Below are positions 36,138 through 44,505 of a stretch of DNA of 64,000 nt, piece after piece; within the stretch, counting starts at the first letter, position 1; each line of letters starts with the position of its first letter. The notes beneath the pieces are model-generated. The model did no database searches. It was given only the letters and a program-made list of their open reading frames with translations, and was not told the DNA's origin. Both the position numbers and the translations under genes were made by a program. The stretch comes from JBGPTK01 sp963797765. Its GTDB lineage: Bacteria; Acidobacteriota; Terriglobia; Acidiferrales; UBA7541. The stretch lies in assembly GCA_963797765.1 (NCBI GenBank), contig CAWCQU010000002.1, positions 434,001 to 498,000 on the forward strand, in the 5' to 3' direction.

Positions 36138-36962
36138 ATGGTTCCGGCGCAATCACATGCAGGAGATAGCACCACGAACTCGCTGACCGACCGGGAAGCA
36201 TTTTCCGATCGCCGGATGCAGATGACGCTTTCGGTGGTGATGGCCGTGTATAACGAACGCGCCTTCATCGAGGAAATCTTGCGGCGCATCCAGGCGGTGG
36301 GGCTGGAAGAAGAAATCGTGATCGTGGAAGATGGATCGACCGACGGGACGCGCGAATTGCTGCAGGAACTGGAGCGCCAGAAGGCGGCGGGGCAAGCGGA
36401 AGGAGAAATACTGGGCGGACGCGCCAGGCTGCGGCTGGACAAGATTCGATTTTTGTTTCAGGAGAAGAACCAGGGGAAGGGCGCTGCGCTGCGCCGGGGC
36501 TTCGCGGAAGCGCTGGGAGATATTCTGCTGGTGCAGGATGCGGACCTGGAATACGACCCGAAAGATTATTCCAAGATGCTCGAGCCCATCCGCGATGGAC
36601 GCGCTGACATCGTTTACGGATCGCGCTTTCTGGGCGGTCCACAGCGAGTTCATCTCTTCTGGCACTACGTGGGAAATAAATTCCTGACGCTGCTTTCGGA
36701 CATGCTGACGAACCTGAAGCTGACGGACATCGAGACGTGCTACAAAGTTTTCCGGCGGGAAGTGCTGGAAAAAATAAATTTGCGGTCGGATCGATTCGGA
36801 TTCGAGCCGGAGATCACCGCGAAGATCGCGAAAGGAAAGTGGCGGATTTACGAAGTGCCGATTTCCTACGCCGGGCGGTCGTATGAGGAAGGCAAGAAAA
36901 TCACGTGGAAAGACGGAGTGGTTACGTTGATTGCAATTCTGCGGTTTCACTTCACCGATTGA
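36138..36962 (+). CDS. glycosyltransferase family 2
   Basis: 274 residues from ATG 36138; ATG 36216 or 36222 would give a shorter protein starting just before the catalytic domain. The GT-A signature is SVVMAVYNERAFIEEILRR, EIVIVEDGSTDGTRELLQEL, NQGKGAALRRGFAEALGDI and LLVQDADLEYDPKDY (metal-binding DAD). A Dpm1/ArnC-like segment (VYGSRFLGG, LKLTDIETCYKVFRREVLE, DRFGFEPEITAKIAK) follows. No C-terminal membrane segments are seen, so it resembles dolichyl-phosphate mannose synthase-like enzymes that make polyprenyl-phosphate sugars. Stands in the same region as the aminotransferase. Confidence 0.93.
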   Translation: MVPAQSHAGDSTTNSLTDREAFSDRRMQMTLSVVMAVYNERAFIEEILRRIQAVGLEEEIVIVEDGSTDGTRELLQELERQKAAGQAEGEILGGRARLRLDKIRFLFQEKNQGKGAALRRGFAEALGDILLVQDADLEYDPKDYSKMLEPIRDGRADIVYGSRFLGGPQRVHLFWHYVGNKFLTLLSDMLTNLKLTDIETCYKVFRREVLEKINLRSDRFGFEPEITAKIAKGKWRIYEVPISYAGRSYEEGKKITWKDGVVTLIAILRFHFTD

Positions 36963-37001
36963 GTTTTTCCTGCCCGGCATCCGCGCAATTCCAGAAAAAC
37001 T

Positions 37002-37056
37002 TTACCGCAGAGGCGCCCCGATTAAAGACATGGGGGTAAACTCCGGGCGCCGAAAC
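37002..37056. repeat. dispersed intergenic repeat A, copy 4
   Basis: tttaccgcagaggcgccccg followed by attaaaga.atggggg.aaactccgggcgccga. The best match to copy 1 (14668-14721). It sits between the GT2 gene and the convergent ABC permease. Confidence 0.7.
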
Positions 37057-37125
37057 GAATTCGGGAGCGATTGGTGTCACCCGGAATGACCTCCATCTGA
37101 ACCGCTGGCGCTTTCTTGAAAAACC

Positions 37126-37953
37126 CTATAAATGAGTGAGAGTGCCTGTGACTTTGGTTCGCCGCAAAGCCCATGCAAAAACGGCGAAGGAGAGCGGCAA
37201 GAGAATCGCCGCGAACAGCAGCAACGCCGCGAGAGAAGGCAAGAGTTGGCGGAAGGACGCACCGCCTAAAATGGCAGCGCGCAGGCCTTGCAGCGAGTAG
37301 GTGAAAGGAATCAATCGCGCGACGAGCTGCAAGGAATGCGGCAAGACCGTAACCGGGTACATGGTCCCACACAGGAGTCCGGAAATACCGAGTACAAGCC
37401 ATTTCACCGGATTGCCGCGCTTGAACATCAAAACGTAAGTTGCCGAAAGTACGCCCATACCCACGAACGCGAACACGGAAGCGACCATCACTGCCACCGC
37501 GCCTGCCCAGTTCACTGAATGAATTTTGAAGTGGAAGAGAGCGATTCCCCAACCGATGTAAATCAGAGTTCGTAGCGCCATTAAGGTGAATGGGTAGACG
37601 GCGGAACCCGCGAGGATCACCGGAAGCGGAGTCTGCGTGACCAATAAACCTTCGAGCGTTTTATTTTGGCGAGCTTCCTCGAGACTGGAATCAAATGCGT
37701 TCAGGGAGACGTTCAGGTAATCGAGAAAAGCAATTCCAATTAGCGCGAAGGAGAAGTAATCGCCACCTTGCGGCAGAGATTGGCTGAGCTGCGGGCTTTC
37801 GACAAAGCGGGAAAGATAATAAAAAGAGGCTACCAGAAATAAAGCGTCGACGATTTCGAGCAGAAAGGCGGCGCGGTAGCTGCGCGCGATGGAAAGATCG
37901 CGGCGGAAAAAAGCCAGGATTTTGTACAAGGTTCCGGCCCCGGCCGCGCTCAT
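37126..37953 (-). CDS. ABC-2 type transporter permease
   Basis: 275 residues. ATG 37953 overlaps the stop of the ATPase gene as ATGA, a sign of translational coupling, and ggag lies upstream. Six hydrophobic segments are visible, including AAFLLEIVDALFLVASFYYL, YFSFALIGIAFLDYLNVSLN, the loop LEEARQNKTLEGLLVTQTPL, WLVLGISGLLCGTMYPVTVL and the last helix near FAVFAWALRR. The family includes drug, lipid and polysaccharide exporters. The paired ATPase gene and neighbouring sugar genes favour a surface-polymer or drug efflux role (inference). Confidence 0.88.
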   Translation of the reverse strand: MSAAGAGTLYKILAFFRRDLSIARSYRAAFLLEIVDALFLVASFYYLSRFVESPQLSQSLPQGGDYFSFALIGIAFLDYLNVSLNAFDSSLEEARQNKTLEGLLVTQTPLPVILAGSAVYPFTLMALRTLIYIGWGIALFHFKIHSVNWAGAVAVMVASVFAFVGMGVLSATYVLMFKRGNPVKWLVLGISGLLCGTMYPVTVLPHSLQLVARLIPFTYSLQGLRAAILGGASFRQLLPSLAALLLFAAILLPLSFAVFAWALRRTKVTGTLTHL

Positions 37954-38758
37954 GAGGGTTTCTCCGTCCCACCGCGGCGGGCCAATTGCTCGCAGACTTG
38001 ATCCAAATTCGAAACTTCCATTGTTGAGCAGAGGCGGCTCGGCGAATCGCACGCCAGCATTTTGCCGTCGGCGAGAAACGCCACGCGATCCGCAAGCTGT
38101 TCCACTTCCTCCAGGCTGTGCGAGGCAAAAAGAAGAGTCTTCGAGCCCTTGCGCACCAAATCTTCCTTCAGAAACTTGCGAAAATCCGCGGCAGCCATGG
38201 GATCGAGGCTGCGAGTGGGCTCGTCGAGCAAAAGAACGGCGGGCTGGTGGAGAAGCGCGCGCGAAAGGCCAAGGCGATGAACCGTGCCGGTGGAAAGCGT
38301 CCGTACCTGGCGGTCGAGCACTGAATCCACATGCATCGATTCCGCCAATTGGGCGATCCGGCGGCGGGATTCGGAGCGGGTCAAATTATTCATGGCCGCG
38401 AAGAATTCCAGATTTTCACGAGCGGTAAGGCGCGGTATAAAAACCCTGGTCGCCGCCGGCGTAGTAACCGATCTGTTCGCGAGCGCGGGCATCCTGGCGT
38501 TCGACGTCGAAACCGGCAACCGCCGCGCGGCCGCTGCGTGGGAATAATCAATGTAGCCAGAATGCGCAACAGCGTGGATTTGCCCGCGCCGTTGGCTCCG
38601 ATGAGCGCCATCACTTCTCCCGGCTCGACGCGAAAGGAAAGGCCCGCGAGTGCGCGTTCAGTCGGTTTGGCGAATGGATAGATCATGGCGCGCCAGCCGG
38701 ACAATGCCGGAGGAAAATATTTTTCGAGATGTTCAACCAGAAGAGCCGGTTCAGCCAT
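37950..38758 (-). CDS. ABC transporter ATP-binding protein (two frameshifts)
   Basis: About 268 residues after repair. ATG 38758 gives AEPALLVEHLEKYFPPALSG; an upstream TTG at 38818 is possible. Walker A ALIGANGAGKSTLLRILATL, then two one-base insertions: near 38533-38538 (repaired PTSGRAAVAGFDVERQDAR) and near 38430-38434 (repaired FYTRLTARENLEFFAAMN). The signature region reads LSTGTVHRLGLSRALLHQP, Walker B VLLLDEPTRSLDP and H-loop LLFASHSLEE. Note S-T-G-T rather than S-G-G-x in the signature motif, an unusual variant. Couples to the permease at 37126. Confidence 0.88.
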
Positions 38759-38860
38759 GAGTGCCGTCAGGATCGACTGCGCAGGAAACAATCTAAGCTG
38801 GAACGAACAGGGGAGCAAGTATCCCGCAGAATGAGGATGCTCGTGCGTCTGATGATCGAG

Positions 38861-39206
38861 TCATGTAAATTTGGTTTGGGCGCGCGGTGAATGAACCCGC
38901 CCGGCCAATAATTGATCGTAAAGATTTTGCAGGGATGCGACCATGCGTGCAGCGGAGAAATGTTCTTAGGCGCGGGCACAGCCTGCATCGCCAAAACCTT
39001 TGCACGTGGAGGGATCGAGCAAGAGAGACACGATCCGCTCGGCGAGGGCGGCGGGATCACACGCGGGAACCAGCCAGCCCGTTCTGCCGTCTTGGACCAA
39101 TTCGGGTGGTCCGCCGACGGCAGAAACAACTAGCGAAAGGCCTGCCGCCATGGCCTCGAGAACTAAGGGGGAACTGGTACCGGTCCCAAGATTTCCCGGC
39201 GAATCG
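38861..39206 (-). pseudogene. 5'-truncated GT4 glycosyltransferase fragment with internal stop
   Basis: Minus-strand remnant of a GT-B glycosyltransferase C-terminal domain. GTSSPLVLEAMAAGLSLVVS and VGGPPELVQDGRTGWLVP are the classic nucleotide-sugar binding region, followed by ACDPAALAERIVSLLLDP. An in-frame TAA then interrupts CARA-stop-EHFSAARMVASLQ, after which the same frame continues with NLYDQLLAG to a TGA at 38861. The N-terminal 250 residues are missing upstream, where no credible coding is seen. So this is a decayed fragment, not just a frame error. Confidence 0.8.
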
Positions 39207-39486
39207 GAAAATGGGTCAGTCCTCTGATCGCAGTCGCTAGGCTCTCGATATTTATGAAGCCTTTGTGCTGGTCAATCTGCATTGCGCCTGCGTCGCGCTC
39301 AGTTTGCCGCAGGACAGGGCAGAAACCTCGAAAACACGCTCACAGCGAAAGTCGGGCTTCTGATAAGGCTTCTTGATGGTTTTCTTAGAAACTGCTTGAT
39401 TCGATGGATGCTCCATAATCAATTAAGCCCGCCTTTGTGACTGCTATTGCATGCTAAAGATTGAAGTTCGTTTGCCACCTCACGAA
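39207..39486. other. intergenic, no feature seen
   Basis: About 280 bases between the glycosyltransferase fragment and the secreted propeller-like protein. No open frame, palindrome or repeat was recognised. Confidence 0.4.
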
Positions 39487-41280
39487 TCATTGCAGCGCTG
39501 ATTGAGTAAGTTTTACAGCGCACCCTATTCCTGAGACGCCGTTGCATTGGACGGCGGCGGTCGAATTCGTCCGAAATGTAAAATATATGCTCGACTGCTG
39601 CGCGCCCGCACCCACATTATCGACGATGATTCCGCTCGTGCCGCCTCTGGCCGAAACTCCGCGTGTGACGGCAACCGGCGGCCAGGAGCCTCCCAGGTCG
39701 AGAGACATAACGCAACCTTGTGCACCACTCAGGCATCCAGCCGTAGTCTGGTTGGCGTCGTTTTGCACGCTGAAGAAAACTCGGTCGGTCGTGCCGTTGA
39801 AGATCTCGGTTACCGGAGAGCACTCCACCCCGTTGGCGGTCGCGAGGACCAGAGAACCATCCGAAGTGGTGTTCATCAGTCCGCTGGCCGCGAATCCAAT
39901 TCGATGAAGAGCTGGAGTATTGTTTGCCGTGGGATCCTTGCCGCAGACGATCATATGCCCCGTCGTAAAATTGCCGCCAAGATAGGCGTTGTCAAAGGCG
40001 CCCGAATGAATGTCGGATCCCGCCGTAATTCCTCCAACGACTGCCGTTCGCACGTTACCCAAGGCTGTATTCGTTTGGACTACGCTGCCATGGTTGGTAG
40101 TATCAGTCCCATCAAAGAAAAAGACCCTCGCCGCGGTAGGGTCAACGATCGGGCCATCGACGATGGCGCCCCCCAACGCTATATTGGGAGTTCCCAGGCA
40201 CGGCGGACTGCCCGAAGCGCATGCACCTGTAACACTCCCTACCTCTCTCGCGTAACTTAGCCGCCCCTGATCGTCACCCACGAAGATATTCTTCGAAACA
40301 GAATCGAAGACTGGGCTGGTCAGATTATGAGTGCCGTTCACTGTGATGGGCCATCCTCCTGTAATCACTTCAGTTGGAGTTCCAGTGAATACGCCCGTAA
40401 ATTTGTGCAGGGCGCTGTTGTTGTCGCCCACATAGATTGTGTCCGAATTGTAGTCGCAGAATGGGGACGAGCCTATGTCCGCCGCTCCATTATTGAAGGC
40501 GAGGCTCGCCATGCAAGAATTAGCGGCAGGACACGCCGTCCAGTTTTGCCCTGCGGTAAGAGTTGTCGTGGGAGTCGTGGGCAGATTGATCGCGGTTCCT
40601 TCCCCTGTTTTCCACTTCAAAATGCGAAGAGTCGCACCACCGGCGGCGGTCTCCACCAAGGCCACTTTCGAACCATCTAAGGAAAGCACAACGGACGTCA
40701 CTACGGAGCCCGTCCCGGTGTTGTAAGACCACATCACCGACGGCCCATTCCGATTACAGGCGCCACCGGCGCTGCCTTGGGTGGAATAGAGTTGATTGAA
40801 GGCGATGATCGTAGCTCGAGCCGCCGTGCCCGTCTGGCTGGTGTTGAAAACCACGAAATCGTCCGCACAGCTCGGAGTTGCATTCACGTCAAACGAAAAT
40901 TTTGCGGGAAATACGCCCACGCCAGCTCCACCGCCAGAGAGCAATGACATTCCCCAGTCCGTGTGGAGTTCCTCAGGCTCATCTTGTCGATGCCGGTGCC
41001 ATGCTGAATCGAAGTCCTGCCCAGCCGAATGTCCTCTCCGAAAGTGCCCCTCATCCCGGCGTAGCCATTGATGCCAATAGCGGGGTTCTTGCTGAAGCTT
41101 CCACGACTGCCAGATGGAAGTAGGTGGCGAGAAGATTAGGTGCCGATGGCTCCAGTCGGACGGCACCGACATCCTGCCTAATCCCCCGGCATGGATCGAG
41201 CCCGAAAGCACCACAATGACAACGGTCAGAGTGCCAAGCAGGGCCAGGGTCCTAAAAACATTCGAATCCTTTCGTTGCAT
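39487..41280 (-). CDS. secreted propeller-like protein, unknown function
   Basis: 597 residues. The N-terminus has a signal segment (RTLALLGTLTVVIVVLSGSI, about 10-29). The mature part is Gly/Thr/Asn/Ser-rich and cysteine-containing (ACNRNGPS, NWTACPAANSCMAS, TGACASGSPPCLG), with recurring strands like DTIYVGDNNSALHKFTGVF, KNIFVGDDQGRLSYAREVG and TDRVFFSVQNDANQTTAGC, which resembles PQQ/WD-like beta-propeller blades. No catalytic motif is visible. Divergent from the EPS locus; the plus strand is C-rich here, unlike its surroundings. Role unknown, possibly extracellular binding. Confidence 0.72.
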   Translation of the reverse strand: MQRKDSNVFRTLALLGTLTVVIVVLSGSIHAGGLGRMSVPSDWSHRHLIFSPPTSIWQSWKLQQEPRYWHQWLRRDEGHFRRGHSAGQDFDSAWHRHRQDEPEELHTDWGMSLLSGGGAGVGVFPAKFSFDVNATPSCADDFVVFNTSQTGTAARATIIAFNQLYSTQGSAGGACNRNGPSVMWSYNTGTGSVVTSVVLSLDGSKVALVETAAGGATLRILKWKTGEGTAINLPTTPTTTLTAGQNWTACPAANSCMASLAFNNGAADIGSSPFCDYNSDTIYVGDNNSALHKFTGVFTGTPTEVITGGWPITVNGTHNLTSPVFDSVSKNIFVGDDQGRLSYAREVGSVTGACASGSPPCLGTPNIALGGAIVDGPIVDPTAARVFFFDGTDTTNHGSVVQTNTALGNVRTAVVGGITAGSDIHSGAFDNAYLGGNFTTGHMIVCGKDPTANNTPALHRIGFAASGLMNTTSDGSLVLATANGVECSPVTEIFNGTTDRVFFSVQNDANQTTAGCLSGAQGCVMSLDLGGSWPPVAVTRGVSARGGTSGIIVDNVGAGAQQSSIYFTFRTNSTAAVQCNGVSGIGCAVKLTQSALQ

Positions 41281-41686
41281 CCAAACTCCCCCGTTGGGCT
41301 GGTAGAGACAGAGATCAGCTTCGAGACTGTACCAATTGGGGACGGGGGGTGTTTCAATTCGGTGCTGGCACCGACCTCAATTATATATTACGTCTTATGG
41401 TACTCGAATAAATGGTAGCTATCCCCTGCTCTTCCATCGAGTGTCAGCCTTGGAAGGAACGGGAGCCAAAACGGCCTTTGCCGGTTGGTTCAAGTCGCAG
41501 CCGAGCTATCGAGAAATATTCGCAGATCTTCGCGGAGAGACGGAAGACAATCCAAGCCTCGCTTTTCCACAAGAATAAACCGGCTATTCTTTGAGATGAG
41601 CTTTTTATCACTGCGAGTATTACTATTCGGGCGGTTTCTCCGCCAGCCAAACCAACTATACAAAAATACATTTTGCACTTGCGCCA
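41281..41686. other. divergent intergenic region, probable promoters
   Basis: About 400 bases separating the minus-strand secreted protein from the plus-strand polysaccharide locus. It is locally AT-rich (caattatatattacgtctta at about 41378-41397; tttttatcactgcgagtatt at about 41602-41621), suitable for promoters in both directions. No operator or gene could be identified. Confidence 0.4.
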
Positions 41687-43093
41687 TTGCCAAGCGTCGT
41701 AGCAGAGTACCGCAGCGTGGAATCCTCTCGAGACGGAACGCCGGGGCGCGGGCTTATTCTTGTGGCGGCGCTGGCCGTGTTCGCGCTGGTCAGCTTCCGG
41801 GCGGGGAAAGCGACACTGGCGGAATATCGCGGCGCATCGCCGCGGCCCGAGGATTGGCTGAGGGCAGCAAAGCTCGATCCTGGCAATGGGGATTATTGGG
41901 ACCGGCTGGGGCTTTACTACGAATACGATTTCGATCATTCCGACCTTCCGCTAGCCATCGAGTATTTTCAGAAGGCGCTGCAGCAAAACCACCGATCAGA
42001 CCTCTATTGGATGCATCTGGCAAGCGCCTATGAAATGGCGGGCGATCCCCAAAAGGCGGGCGAGGCCTATGGAAAGGCGAAGGCGGCCTATCCAATCTCC
42101 GCCGAAGTGGCTTGGAACTACGGAAACTTTCTATTGAGGCAATCGCAACTCGGGGAAGGATTCAAAGAGATTCGACGGGCGGCGATGACCGATCCTCAAT
42201 TGCTGCCCCTGGCAATTTCCCGGGGATGGCAGGCCGATTCGGAGCTGGATCATCTGTTCAATGATTTGTTGCCGAATTCCTTGGATGCCTATTTTCAAGC
42301 GCTGGATTATTTTGGCAGTGTTCACGAGGATGGGCCGGCCCTGGAGACCTGGAAGCGCATTATTGCTTTGGGGCAAACGATTCCCTTGCCGCACGCGTTT
42401 GCATTTCTGGACGAATTGATCGAACAAGGAAAAGCGGGCGAGGCGAAGGAAGTATGGCGGCAAGCAATCAGTGCATCTGGATGGCCTTATACGGCGCCGG
42501 CGAATGGTTCACTGGTGTGGAATGGCGAATTCGAATCACCCATTGCGAACGGAGGACTGGACTGGCGTGAAGCTTATGTTTTCGGCGCAACGATGAGCAT
42601 CGACACAACCACCTTTCATTCAGGGTCACACTCGCTACGCGTGGATTTCTCGGGAGCCGACAATGTCGGTTTTCACCACTTGAGCCAGTTCGTCCCGGTG
42701 GAACCCCAAACCCATTACCATTTCAGCGGCTACCTGCGCACCGAAGATATTTCCACCGAAAGCGGGCTGCGTTTCGTGATTTACGATCCGAAGCATGCCA
42801 GCGAAATTCGGGCATTGACGACGGATCTGATACGCACCAATCCGTGGACGCTACTAGAAGCCGACTTGGCGACCGGGGCCGACACCCACTTCCTGGTGAT
42901 CACATTGCAGCGCGATCCCAGCCGGTTGTTCGACAACAAACTGAGCGGCACAGTCTGGGTGGATGACGTGTCCCTGACGCCCGAGAAGGGCGCGGCCAAA
43001 GCCGGCCCCTACAGACCCGAGGATGGTGCGGCTGGAGCAGGGGTTTCCGATTCGACGACCGGGCTGGAAGGCTCGAAGCCGGGATCTCCATGA
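41687..43093 (+). CDS. TPR protein with carbohydrate-binding-like C-terminal domain
   Basis: About 468 residues from a TTG at 41687; the exact start is uncertain. A membrane segment (GLILVAALAVFALVSF, about 22-37) follows a short N-terminus. Residues about 55-190 hold TPR units (YWDRLGLYYEYDFDHSDLPL, LASAYEMAGDPQKAGEAYGK, NYGNFLLRQSQLGEGFKEIR). The C-terminal third (about 275-435) is a jelly-roll-like lectin domain: LVWNGEFESPIANGGLDWRE, FHSGSHSLRVDFSGADNVGF, HYHFSGYLRTEDIS and WVDDVSLTPEK, as in CBM4/9-type modules. It overlaps the next gene by ATGA. Suggests a factor handling the nascent polysaccharide (inference). Confidence 0.85.
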   Translation: MPSVVAEYRSVESSRDGTPGRGLILVAALAVFALVSFRAGKATLAEYRGASPRPEDWLRAAKLDPGNGDYWDRLGLYYEYDFDHSDLPLAIEYFQKALQQNHRSDLYWMHLASAYEMAGDPQKAGEAYGKAKAAYPISAEVAWNYGNFLLRQSQLGEGFKEIRRAAMTDPQLLPLAISRGWQADSELDHLFNDLLPNSLDAYFQALDYFGSVHEDGPALETWKRIIALGQTIPLPHAFAFLDELIEQGKAGEAKEVWRQAISASGWPYTAPANGSLVWNGEFESPIANGGLDWREAYVFGATMSIDTTTFHSGSHSLRVDFSGADNVGFHHLSQFVPVEPQTHYHFSGYLRTEDISTESGLRFVIYDPKHASEIRALTTDLIRTNPWTLLEADLATGADTHFLVITLQRDPSRLFDNKLSGTVWVDDVSLTPEKGAAKAGPYRPEDGAAGAGVSDSTTGLEGSKPGSP

Positions 43094-44379
43094 GGTTCAT
43101 ACGCATCGGAATTTGTGTGCTTCTGGCATTCGCGATACTGGCCCACGGAGCGGTGGAAGTGTGGGCGGAATCGATTTTGGAAATCGGGACTGCTTTTCTT
43201 TTCCTGCTCTGGACTTTCCTGCTTTTCCGGGATCCCGAAATTGAAATCAGACGGCAGCCTTTAAATTGGCCGCTGCTGGGAATCCTGGCGACCGGCGCCG
43301 CTCAGCTGATTTTTCATGGAACGGTGTCAACCTATCTGACATGGGCGGAACTGCTGCGAGTTACCGCATATTTTTTGATTCTTTTCCTGTGCACTCAAGC
43401 GTTCCGCGAAAAAGCGGAGTTGCGAGTATTGGTTTGGTTTCTGGTGGCATTTGGATTCCTGGTGGGACTTTTCGCAATCATCCAGTTCTTCACCTCCAAC
43501 GGAAAGATCTATTGGGTCCGGGAACTGGCGGCGGGTGGCGCGCCGTTTGGTCCGTTCGTGAACCGCAACCACTTTGCGGGATTTATGGAATTGACCGCTC
43601 CGCTGGGATTATCGCTGCTGGTTTTGCGTGGGACTCGAAAGGAGCAAGTGCCGCTGGTGGGCTTGTTTGTGATGGTCTCCGTGGGGTCGCTTTTTCTTTC
43701 CGCTTCGCGCGGCGGGATCGCGGTATTCCTTTGTGAACTGGTTTTGCTGGCAGGGATGGCATGGCTGGCACGATCTGGAAATGTGCGGCTGGGTGCGGTG
43801 GCACTGGTGCTGCTTGCCGCGTGCGCCTTGGTGGCATGGCTGGGCGCAGGGGAAGTGATGCAGCGGTTTGCCCAGGTTCGAACCGGGGAAGTAACTGCCA
43901 ACCGGCGGGTAGAAATCGTAAAGGACACCTGGCGAATCTTTCGCGACCATCCGTGGAAAGGAACAGGACTGGGCACTTTTGTAGCCGTGTTTCCGAAATA
44001 CGAATCGTATTACGACGGCAAAGTGGTGGACCACGCGCACAACGACTTTATGGAGACGATTTCCGACCTGGGCATACCCGGAGCGATCTGCGGGCTGGCG
44101 TTCCTAATTATCCTAGCCGGCGGTGCGTTTTCGAAAATTTTGGAGCACCAAAGTTCCTTCTCTCTCGCATTTCACATTGGAGCTTTCGTAGCCTGTTGCG
44201 GATTGCTGGTCCACGGCCTGGTCGATTTTAACTTACACATCCCCGGCAATGCTTTTCTGTTCGTCGTTCAAGCTTACCTGGCAACCGCTCCGGCCCTTGG
44301 AGCAACGGCCGGCCGGCGTTCGCAGCGGCATTCGCGATCGTCTAGAAGCCGGTTTGAAGAAGTTGAAATGGAAGAATAA
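43090..44379 (+). CDS. O-antigen ligase/polymerase (Wzy/WaaL-like)
   Basis: 429 residues. Overlaps the upstream stop by ATGA, so the two are translationally coupled. About ten membrane segments; the large periplasmic loop contains FGPFVNRNHFAGFMELTAPL and later FRDHPWKGTGLGTFVAVFPK, VVDHAHNDFMETISDLGIPG, which match the Wzy_C/O-antigen ligase family (H-N-D and G-T-G-L-G-T motifs). These enzymes polymerise undecaprenyl-linked repeat units or ligate them. The C-terminal tail is basic and low complexity (RSQRHSRSSRSRFEE). Companion of the exporter and co-polymerase that follow. Confidence 0.93.
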   Translation: MRFIRIGICVLLAFAILAHGAVEVWAESILEIGTAFLFLLWTFLLFRDPEIEIRRQPLNWPLLGILATGAAQLIFHGTVSTYLTWAELLRVTAYFLILFLCTQAFREKAELRVLVWFLVAFGFLVGLFAIIQFFTSNGKIYWVRELAAGGAPFGPFVNRNHFAGFMELTAPLGLSLLVLRGTRKEQVPLVGLFVMVSVGSLFLSASRGGIAVFLCELVLLAGMAWLARSGNVRLGAVALVLLAACALVAWLGAGEVMQRFAQVRTGEVTANRRVEIVKDTWRIFRDHPWKGTGLGTFVAVFPKYESYYDGKVVDHAHNDFMETISDLGIPGAICGLAFLIILAGGAFSKILEHQSSFSLAFHIGAFVACCGLLVHGLVDFNLHIPGNAFLFVVQAYLATAPALGATAGRRSQRHSRSSRSRFEEVEMEE

Positions 44380-44453
44380 GTTTTCGCGGATTGAAATTTT
44401 TCCAAACCGGCCGACATTCGTGGATTTGCGGGATACAAAGTGTATTTCGGTGG

Positions 44454-44482
44454 TTGACAGATAAGCGGAATATAGTTCATAT
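44454..44482 (+). promoter_or_regulatory. possible sigma-70 type promoter
   Basis: Perfect -35 ttgaca at 44454-44459 and, 17 bases later, a weak -10 tcatat at 44477-44482, ahead of the exporter start at 44506. Only three of six -10 bases match, so this is tentative. Confidence 0.35.
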
Positions 44483-44505
44483 TCGTTGCGGGGTCGTTTA
44501 TTTCT

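Noticed and set aside
11023..38434. Programmed +1 frameshifting at CC-G positions
   Set aside because: Four shift sites have a CC-G context, but the other eleven do not share it and affected genes have no common role; assembly error explains more.
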